Shown piece after piece: positions 29,577-36,050 of a stretch of 64,000 bases of DNA. Location: NCBI GenBank assembly GCA_963803025.1, contig CAWDKZ010000022.1, forward strand, positions 12,585 to 76,584, written 5' to 3'. Every line of letters starts with the position of its first letter. Position 1 is the first letter of the stretch. The notes under the pieces were generated by a model that was given only the letters and a program-made list of their open reading frames with translations, was not told the origin of the DNA and searched no databases. The translations under genes were made by a program, and so were the position numbers. The stretch comes from Bog-793 sp963803025 (GTDB taxonomy: Bacteria > Actinomycetota > Acidimicrobiia > Acidimicrobiales > Bog-793).

Positions 29577-29738
29577 GCACCTCGTTCGGTGAGGCGGCTC
29601 GTCGCACAGAGGCCACTGACCCCACCTGTCGAAAGACACTCCGGGTCAGGACAGACTTTCCCGGCACAAGGGATCGTCCGAAGTGGCTGGCCGTACGGCC
29701 CACGGCGGCGGGCGCCAAAGCTCTGACGAGAGGGGTGC
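29577..29738 (+). promoter_or_regulatory. M-box (ykoK) magnesium riboswitch
   Basis: Conserved M-box blocks occur in order. GTTCGGTGAGGC (29584-29595) is followed by CTGACCC (29616-29622), a TGTC-GAAA-GACA hairpin (29627-29638), and GGGTCAG (29643-29649), which pairs perfectly with CTGACCC. GCCAAAGCTCT (29714-29724) then leads into ACGAG (29726-29730), which closes the P1 stem with CTCGT (29581-29585). This is the Mg2+-sensing aptamer known from mgtE, mgtA and NRAMP-related transporter leaders. It precedes an NRAMP-related transporter gene here. High Mg2+ would be expected to turn the gene off. Confidence 0.85.
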
Positions 29739-29763
29739 GCCGAGGCGTTTGCCGCGGCGGTCC

Positions 29764-29805
29764 GTGCCCAACGGACTCCACCCACGCCGACTGGAGCTTG
29801 GGCAC
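29764..29805 (+). terminator. Hairpin in the M-box expression platform
   Basis: GTGCCCAA (29764-29771) pairs perfectly with TTGGGCAC (29798-29805), with an inner CTCCA/TGGAG stem. A second perfect 7-bp hairpin, GGTTCGG-TGAC-CCGAACC, lies at 29884-29901, closer to the gene. Neither has a T-run. They are candidates for the switch that the M-box controls, by Rho access, non-canonical termination or RBS masking. Confidence 0.45.
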
Positions 29806-29972
29806 GACAAGGGAGAACCCCTGAGCGCCGATAGACGTTCGTCCGACCGACGATGGCGCACGTCTCTCACGAGGTGACATGAGGGTTCGGTGACCCGAAC
29901 CGGCCTCCTGCGGGCGTGCGCGACCGAACAGCAACGTCCGCGAAGCCCGAATCTGCGGGAGGTCGACCGAGC

Positions 29973-31616
29973 ATGGCCAATCGCGACCATGCATACGAAG
30001 ACGGCAGGACCGCCGTCCTTGACTCGGCGCACGTCGGAGACATCCGAGGTGCGCTCGGCACGATCGGCGTCGGTGACACCGGCGCGCGCCGGTCCTTTCT
30101 CGCGCGCCTGCTCACGCTGGCGGCGATCGTCGGACCCGGCCTCATCGTCATGGTCGGCGACAACGACGCCGGCGGCGTCGCGACCTACGCGCAGGCGGGC
30201 CAGAACTTCGGGCTGACGCTGCTGTGGACCCTGCCGCTGCTCATCCCGGTGCTCGTCGTCAACCAGGAGATGGTCGTGCGCCTCGGCGCGGTGACCGGCG
30301 TCGGCCACGCCCGCCTCATCAACGAGCGTTTCGGCCGGTTCTGGGGTGCGTTCTCGGTCGGCGACCTGTTCGTCCTCAACTTCCTCACGATCGTGACCGA
30401 GTTCATCGGGGTCAGCCTGGCGCTCGGCTACTTCGGCGTGAGCCCGTACATCTCAGTGCCGATCGCCGCGGTCGGTCTCGTCGCGATGACGACCTCGGGG
30501 AGCTTCCGCCGCTGGGAACGCTTCATGCTCCTGTTCGTGGTCGCGAACTTCCTCGTCATCCCGCTCGTCATCTTCTCGCACCCGCACGTCGGCCCCGTCG
30601 TCCGCGGCCTCGTCATCCCCGGCGTGCGGGGCGGCGTGAGCTCGACGGCGATCCTGCTCATCATCGCGATCGTCGGGACGACGGTCGCCCCCTGGCAGCT
30701 GTTCTTCCAGCAGTCGAACATCGTCGACAAGCGGATCACCCCACGCTGGGTGAACTACGAACGTGTCGACACCCTGATCGGCTCGCTCGTCACGGTCTTC
30801 GCGGCGACGTTGATCGTCACCACCGCAGCCTTCGCCTTCGGGCACACGCCCCTTTCCGGCCACTTCTCCAACGCCGCGGGGGTCGCGCGGGGTCTCGAGC
30901 ACTACCTCGGGAACAGCGCGGGGACGCTCTTCTCGATCGTTCTGCTCAACGCGTCGATCATCGGCGCCGCGGCGGTGACCCTGGCGACGTCGTACGCCTT
31001 CGGTGACATGTTCTCGATGAAGCACTCGCTCCATCGCCGCGTGAGCGACGCCAAGGCCTTCTACGCGACGTACTCGTCGCTCGTCTTCGTCGCCGCGGCC
31101 GTCGTGCTCGTGCCGCGCGCCCCCCTCGGGCTCATCACGATGGCGGTTCAGGCGCTGGCGGGCGTGCTCCTGCCGAGCGCGACGGTCTTCCTCGTGCTGC
31201 TCTGCAACGACCGTGAGGTGCTCGGCCCCTGGGTCAACCGGCTCTGGTTGAACGTCCTCGCCGGTCTCATCGTCTCGGTCCTCGTCGCGCTCTCGCTGAT
31301 CTTGATGGCGACGACCGTCTTCCCGCACATCAACGTGATGTTCGTGATCACGCTCCTCGGTGCGGTGCTCGTCGGGGGTGGGGTATTCGCCGCCGTCCTC
31401 GGCCTGCAGGCGCGGTCCCGCCGGGAGATCCCGGACGAGCCCCGCGCGACCCGGTCCCAGCGCGAGAACTGGCGAATGCCACCGCTCACGCTGCTCGCGC
31501 GACCCGTCCTGTCGAGGGGGCGCCGGATCACGATGGTCGCGATGTGGGGCTACCTCGCGGTCGCCGTCGGGCTCCTCGCAGTGAAGGCCGTCGAGCTTGG
31601 CGTCGGCCAACGCTGA
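29973..31616 (+). CDS. NRAMP-related divalent metal (probably Mg2+) transporter
   Basis: A 547-residue membrane protein with about 11 hydrophobic segments. ATG 29973 has GGGAGG about 11 nt upstream; longer frames read into the leader. The TM1 region VGPGLIVMVGDNDAGG aligns with the NRAMP DPGN motif as DAGG. The TM6 region GTTVAPWQLFFQQS aligns with the classical GATVMPH motif, so the transition-metal Met and the His are replaced by Ala and Trp. Loss of that Met is a feature of Mg2+-transporting NRAMP relatives. Together with the M-box upstream, this argues for Mg2+ uptake rather than Mn2+/Fe2+. A polar ~35-residue segment precedes the last helix. Confidence 0.85.
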   Translation: MANRDHAYEDGRTAVLDSAHVGDIRGALGTIGVGDTGARRSFLARLLTLAAIVGPGLIVMVGDNDAGGVATYAQAGQNFGLTLLWTLPLLIPVLVVNQEMVVRLGAVTGVGHARLINERFGRFWGAFSVGDLFVLNFLTIVTEFIGVSLALGYFGVSPYISVPIAAVGLVAMTTSGSFRRWERFMLLFVVANFLVIPLVIFSHPHVGPVVRGLVIPGVRGGVSSTAILLIIAIVGTTVAPWQLFFQQSNIVDKRITPRWVNYERVDTLIGSLVTVFAATLIVTTAAFAFGHTPLSGHFSNAAGVARGLEHYLGNSAGTLFSIVLLNASIIGAAAVTLATSYAFGDMFSMKHSLHRRVSDAKAFYATYSSLVFVAAAVVLVPRAPLGLITMAVQALAGVLLPSATVFLVLLCNDREVLGPWVNRLWLNVLAGLIVSVLVALSLILMATTVFPHINVMFVITLLGAVLVGGGVFAAVLGLQARSRREIPDEPRATRSQRENWRMPPLTLLARPVLSRGRRITMVAMWGYLAVAVGLLAVKAVELGVGQR

Positions 31617-31662
31617 CGCTGGGCTGTTTGCCGGGATCGCGGCGAGCGGCGAGGCTTGTCCG

Positions 31663-32964
31663 ATGACGCGCGCGGCGCGGCAAGCTCGTGCCCCCGATCA
31701 ATCGGCTGCCGCCGACGGCCCGCTGCGCGTCGCATTCCTCGTCTACCGCGGCAACCCGCGCTGCGGCGGGCAGGGGGTGTACACGCGGCACCTCTCGCGG
31801 GCGCTCGCCGCGGCGGGCCATCGCGTCTCCGTGTTCGCCGGCCAGCCGTACCCGGAACTCGACGAAGGCGTGGACTTCACGCCGCTGGCGAGCCTCGACC
31901 TGTACCGGGAGCCGGACCCGTTCCGTCGGCCGCGCCTGCGCGAGATCGCCTCGCCGACCGACGCCGTGGAGCTCGCGACGATGTGGACCGGGGGTTTCGG
32001 CGAACCGCGCGCCTTCTCGTGGCGGGCGCGTGCCGCGCTCGCCGGCCGGCGAGGCGACTTCGACGTCGTCCACGACGACCAGGGCCTCGGATCGGGACTG
32101 CTCCGCATGCACGAGGAGGGCTGGCCGATCGTGGCGTCGATCCACCACCCGGTGACCATCGACCGCGCCCTCGACCTCGCGCAGGCGCGTGGGCTCGTGC
32201 GGACGCTGTCGCTGCGCCGGTGGTACGGGTTCGCGGCGATGCAGAGCCGCGTCGCGCGACGACTCCCGCGCATCGTGACCGTGTCGGAGTCGTCGCGGCG
32301 CGACATCGCCGCGGAGATGGGCGTCGTGCCCGAGAGGATCACGGCCATCCCGCTCGGTGTCGACACGGCGTGCTGGCGTCCGCTGCCGGCGATCCGCCGG
32401 GTCCCCGGGCGGATCATGACGACGGCGAGCGCCGACGTACCCTTGAAAGGACTCGTCTTCCTGCTCGAGGCGCTGGCGAAGTTGCGCACCGAAAGTGACG
32501 ACGCGCACCTCGTCGTGGTCGGACAGCCGCGTGCCGCCGGTCCGGTGGCGGCGGCGATCGAGCGTCTCGGTCTCGAGGCGGCGGTGCGATTCGTCGCCGG
32601 GGAGTCCGACGGCCGTCTCGCCGAGCGGTACGCCGAGGCGTCGGTGGCGGTCGTCCCCTCGCTCTACGAGGGGTTCTCGCTCCCGGCCGTCGAGGCGATG
32701 GCGTGCGCCGTCCCGCTCGTGGCGACGAGCGGCGGGGCGCTGCCCGAAGTCGTCGGTCCCGACGGCGCGGCCGCGCTCGTCGTCCCGCCCGGGGATCCCG
32801 GCGCGATCGTCGCGGCCGTCGGCCGGCTCCTCGCGCAGCCGCCGCTCGCCCGGCGGCTCGGGACCGCGGCGCGCAACCGGGCGCGCGAGCGGTTCAGCTG
32901 GGATCGGGTCGCCGCCGCGACGGCCGACGTGTACCGGGCCGTTCTCGAGGACCGGCCGTGCTGA
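31663..32964 (+). CDS. Glycosyltransferase family 4
   Basis: A 433-residue GT-B glycosyltransferase. The N-terminal half opens with LRVAFLVYRGNPRCGGQGVYTRHLSRAL, the acceptor-side glycine loop. The C-terminal half contains SLYEGFSLPAVEAMACAVPLV, the GT4 E-x7-E nucleotide-sugar motif, and GGALPEVV. It probably adds a sugar to a lipid-linked or small-molecule acceptor. The ATG at 31663 is a choice among several Met codons. The next gene's GTG overlaps its stop by 7 bp, making it the first of three coupled genes. Confidence 0.88.
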   Translation: MTRAARQARAPDQSAAADGPLRVAFLVYRGNPRCGGQGVYTRHLSRALAAAGHRVSVFAGQPYPELDEGVDFTPLASLDLYREPDPFRRPRLREIASPTDAVELATMWTGGFGEPRAFSWRARAALAGRRGDFDVVHDDQGLGSGLLRMHEEGWPIVASIHHPVTIDRALDLAQARGLVRTLSLRRWYGFAAMQSRVARRLPRIVTVSESSRRDIAAEMGVVPERITAIPLGVDTACWRPLPAIRRVPGRIMTTASADVPLKGLVFLLEALAKLRTESDDAHLVVVGQPRAAGPVAAAIERLGLEAAVRFVAGESDGRLAERYAEASVAVVPSLYEGFSLPAVEAMACAVPLVATSGGALPEVVGPDGAAALVVPPGDPGAIVAAVGRLLAQPPLARRLGTAARNRARERFSWDRVAAATADVYRAVLEDRPC

Positions 32965-33671
32965 CCGTCGACCTCGAACGGGCGGCGATCCGGCCGGGGC
33001 TGCTCGTGCTCGACCTCGGCTGTGGGGGCGGTCGCCACACCTTCGCCTGCCTGAAGGCCGGCGCGCACGTCGTCGCGCTCGACGCGGCGCGTTCCGAGAT
33101 TGACGGTGTCCTCGGGATGGTGGCGGCGCTGCACGGCGCGGGCGAGGTGCCGGGCGGCACGCGCCACGGCGGCGTCGTTGCCGACGCGACCCGGCTCCCC
33201 TTCGCCGACGCGAGCTTCGACCGGGTGATCGCGTCCGAGGTGCTCGAGCACCTCGTCGACGACGAGGCGGCGATCGCCGAACTCGCGCGGGTCCTCAAGC
33301 GCGGCGGGCTCGCCGCGCTGAGCGTCCCGGCCGCCGGACCCGAGCGGGCCAACTGGGCGCTATCCGCGGACTACCACCAGGTCGCGGGGGGTCACGTCCG
33401 CATCTACCGGCGCCGCGTGCTCGTCGGTCGGTGCGAGCGGGCCGGGCTGCGGTTCGTGGGTTCGCACCACGCGCACGCGCTGCACTCGCCGTACTGGCTC
33501 CTGCGGTGCGCGGTCGGCATCGGCCGCGATGACCACCCCCTCGTCGCCGCCTACCACCGGCTGCTCGTCTGGGACATCACGCGACGCCCGGCCGTGACGC
33601 GCGCCCTGGAGAAGGTGCTCAACCCGCTCATCGGCAAGAGCCTCGTCGTCTACGTGGAGAAGTCGGCCTGA
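32958..33671 (+). CDS. Class I SAM-dependent methyltransferase
   Basis: A 237-residue Methyltransf_11-type enzyme. Motif I is LLVLDLGCGGGRHTF, and the post-I acidic residue is in VVALDAARSE. ADATRLPFADASFDRVIASEVLEHL is the usual motif II/III region. A C-terminal ~90-residue part (YHQVAGGHVRIYRRRVL onward) probably binds the acceptor. GTG 32958 overlaps the glycosyltransferase stop, and its own TGA overlaps the next ATG by one base (TGATG), so the three genes are translationally coupled. Confidence 0.85.
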   Translation: MLTVDLERAAIRPGLLVLDLGCGGGRHTFACLKAGAHVVALDAARSEIDGVLGMVAALHGAGEVPGGTRHGGVVADATRLPFADASFDRVIASEVLEHLVDDEAAIAELARVLKRGGLAALSVPAAGPERANWALSADYHQVAGGHVRIYRRRVLVGRCERAGLRFVGSHHAHALHSPYWLLRCAVGIGRDDHPLVAAYHRLLVWDITRRPAVTRALEKVLNPLIGKSLVVYVEKSA

Positions 33672-34681
33672 TGGCCGGCGCGCTCGTCGAGGCGACGGAT
33701 CGCGTCGGCATCTCGCCGACGGTGGCGACCATCCTCGAGGTCCAGCGGGAGAGCGGCATGGTCCCGTGGTTCCCGGGTGGTCACGCCGACCCGTGGAACC
33801 ACGTCGAAGCGGTGATGGCGCTCGCTGCGGCGGGCGAGCTCGCCGCCGCGGCGCGTGGCTTGGGGTGGCTCGCCCGCGCCCAGCTCCCCGACGGGAGCTG
33901 GCACTCCTACTACGCCTGCGACGGCACCGTCGAGGAGCCGAGGATCGACACGAACGGCGTCGCCTACGTCGCGACCGGTGTCCTCGAGTACCTCCTGGCG
34001 AGCGGCGACCTCGGTGGTGCCGAGGAGCTGTTCGCCGTCGTCGAGCGCGCGCTCGCCTTCGTCCTCGGCCTGATGGGCCCGGCCGGCGACGTCCCGTGGT
34101 CCGTCGAGCCCTCCGGGCGTCCGGCGGACTCCTCGCTGCTCGCGGCGAGCTCGTCGATCTACCAGAGCCTGGGCTCGGGCGTGCGCCTCGCGGCGGCGCT
34201 CGGCATCGAGCGTCCCGCGTGGGTGGAAGCTGCCGCCCGGATCGGGCGGCGCGTCATGGTCCGCGAGTCGCGCTTCGCCGACAACAGCCAGTTCGCGATG
34301 GACTGGTACTACCCGGCGCTCGCCGGGGTCCTCGGCCGTGCTGCGTCCCGGGAGCGTCTCGGCGCACGCCTCGGCGAGTTCGTGCTGCCCGCACGGGGGG
34401 TCCTCTGCCGTTCGGACCGGCGCTGGGTGACCGCGTCCGAGACCGCCGAGTGCGCCGTCGCGCTCGCCCGCGTCGGCTGGACGGACCGGGCCTCGGCGCT
34501 GCTCGCGACGACCGAAGACCTGCGGTGCGCCGACGGGTCGTACCTGACGGGCCTCGTGCACCCCGAGCGATCGGAGTTCCCGCCCGGCGAGCGCACGACG
34601 TACTCCGCGGCGGCGGTCATCCTCGCCACCGACGTGCTCGCCGGGGGCGTCAGCGCGGCGGTGTTCGACCGTCTCGCCTGA
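33671..34681 (+). CDS. Alpha/alpha-barrel protein (prenyltransferase/terpene-cyclase-like fold)
   Basis: A 336-residue protein built from helical pairs with recurrent WL/QLPDGSW-type elements: WFPGGHADPWNHVEAVMAL, WLARAQLPDGSWHSYY and DTNGVAYVATGVLEYLL. These resemble repeats of squalene-cyclase/prenyltransferase and glycoside-hydrolase alpha/alpha barrels. No DxDD cyclase motif was seen, so the activity is unknown. It is coupled to the methyltransferase gene upstream, and its 3' end overlaps the opposing methyltransferase gene by 32 bp. A role in making or modifying a glycosylated lipid or metabolite is inferred from neighbours only. Confidence 0.6.
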   Translation: MAGALVEATDRVGISPTVATILEVQRESGMVPWFPGGHADPWNHVEAVMALAAAGELAAAARGLGWLARAQLPDGSWHSYYACDGTVEEPRIDTNGVAYVATGVLEYLLASGDLGGAEELFAVVERALAFVLGLMGPAGDVPWSVEPSGRPADSSLLAASSSIYQSLGSGVRLAAALGIERPAWVEAAARIGRRVMVRESRFADNSQFAMDWYYPALAGVLGRAASRERLGARLGEFVLPARGVLCRSDRRWVTASETAECAVALARVGWTDRASALLATTEDLRCADGSYLTGLVHPERSEFPPGERTTYSAAAVILATDVLAGGVSAAVFDRLA

Positions 34682-35402
34682 GCGTCGTCGGCTCTTCGTC
34701 CCACGGCGCCGGCGTGCGCACGAGGACGCGCAGGCTGCCGCAGCCCGCGGCCGCGTCCTCGGTGAAACGCGCCGACGCGAGCGCGTCGGCGTAGCACTCG
34801 TACGGCGGGCGGCCACCCTGCGCCGGGTCGACGAACACGTCGTGGAAGACGAGGAAGCCACCGGGCGCGACGTGACGCGCCCACCCGTGGTAGTCCGCCC
34901 AGCAGGTGGCCGCGCCGTGACCGCCGTCGATGAAGACGAGGACCACCGGCGTCGACCAGTTGGCGGCGACCCGCGCCGAGTCGCCGACGACGGCGACCAC
35001 GAGATCCTCGGCGTCGGCGCGTTCGAGCGTGGCGCGGAACCGCCCGAGCGAATCCATCCGACCGGTACGCGGGTCGACGAGCGCGGGGTCGTGATCGGGC
35101 CAACCCCGCTGCATCTCCTCGGAACCACGGTGGTGGTCGACGCTGAACACGACGGCGGGGGACGCGTCCGCGGCGGCGATCGCCGCCGCGAGGAAGAGCG
35201 TCGAACGGCCGAGGTAGGAGCCGATCTCGACGAGCGGCCCGGTGCCGGCCCGCAACGCCCGCCCTGCCACGGCGAAGAGCGCCATCGCCTCTTCGACCGG
35301 CAGGAACCCCGCGGTCGCCCGCGCCTCGGCCAGCAGAGCTTGCGCCCGCGCCGGGGGCGCGTGCCGCTCGCCCCGAGATGGGGGTGGCGGCGCGGCGGTC
35401 AT
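34650..35402 (-). CDS. Class I SAM-dependent methyltransferase (macrocin-O-MT-like)
   Basis: A 250-residue protein with the Methyltransf_24-type layout: PLVEIGSYLGRSTLFLAAAI (SAM loop), VFSVDHHRGSEEMQ, VVLVFIDGGHGAATCWADY and APGGFLVFHDVF. The IDGGH element is characteristic of small-molecule and sugar O-methyltransferases. ATG 35402 overlaps the stop of the GDT1-like gene by 4 bp. The gene runs tail-to-tail into the alpha-barrel gene with a 32-bp overlap, so it may belong functionally with the glycosyltransferase cluster despite the opposite strand. Confidence 0.8.
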   Translation of the reverse strand: MTAAPPPPSRGERHAPPARAQALLAEARATAGFLPVEEAMALFAVAGRALRAGTGPLVEIGSYLGRSTLFLAAAIAAADASPAVVFSVDHHRGSEEMQRGWPDHDPALVDPRTGRMDSLGRFRATLERADAEDLVVAVVGDSARVAANWSTPVVLVFIDGGHGAATCWADYHGWARHVAPGGFLVFHDVFVDPAQGGRPPYECYADALASARFTEDAAAGCGSLRVLVRTPAPWDEEPTTLRRDGRTPPR

Positions 35403-36043
35403 GCCGTGGCCGCCGCGACCGCGCTCCAGACGCCGAGGCCGAGCAGGATCACCCCGGAGAGCTTGCGCACGACGTCGAGCGGAACCGCCCGCGTGATCGT
35501 CCGGCCGGCGGCGACGCCGACGCCGCTGATGACGACGAAGGCGAGTGCGGCACCGCAGAAGACGCTCAGCGGGTCGCGCGACTTCGCCGAGAGATTGGCG
35601 ATCACGACCTGGGTGAGGTCGCCGAACTCCGCGAGGGCGATCACGAGGAACGTCACCGCGGCGATCCGCCACCGGGAGAGACCGTGTCGCCCGGTCCTGG
35701 GCGGCTCGTCGCCGTCGCCCGGCGCGAGCCGGCGCTCCTCGTCCGATGCGATCTCGCCGCTGCGGCGTTCGACGGCGGAGCCTCGGGCAGAAAAGAGGTA
35801 CGCCGCGCCGGCGACGAAGAGTCCGGCGACGATCGCGGCAACAACGCGGTGCGGCGCGAGCGCGAGGAGTCGGCCGGCGACGGCGGCAACGCCGGCCTGG
35901 GCGACGAGGCCCGCCGCCGCACCGCTCCACACCGGGAGCGGACGGTGCCGCGAGGAGAGCACGACGGTGGAGACGAACGTCTTGTCCGGGAGCTCGGCGG
36001 GGATCACGACGGCGAAGGTCGCCGCCGCGAGTCCGAGGTTCAC
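35399..36043 (-). CDS. GDT1/TMEM165 (UPF0016) family cation exchanger
   Basis: A 214-residue protein with two homologous three-helix halves joined by a charged linker (ERRSGEIASDEERRLAPGDGDE). Each half carries the family acidic motif: AELPDKTF in the first and AEFGDLTQ in the second. Members exchange Ca2+ or Mn2+ for protons across membranes. GTG 36043 is 7 nt after the pepN stop, and its own stop overlaps the following methyltransferase ATG. Confidence 0.85.
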   Translation of the reverse strand: MNLGLAAATFAVVIPAELPDKTFVSTVVLSSRHRPLPVWSGAAAGLVAQAGVAAVAGRLLALAPHRVVAAIVAGLFVAGAAYLFSARGSAVERRSGEIASDEERRLAPGDGDEPPRTGRHGLSRWRIAAVTFLVIALAEFGDLTQVVIANLSAKSRDPLSVFCGAALAFVVISGVGVAAGRTITRAVPLDVVRKLSGVILLGLGVWSAVAAATA

Positions 36044-36050
36044 CGCGGCG

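Noticed and set aside
28267..29994. A 575-codon minus-strand frame under the secreted hydrolase and M-box leader
   Set aside because: Shadow of the hydrolase gene; it also crosses the M-box, which is the better explanation of that sequence.
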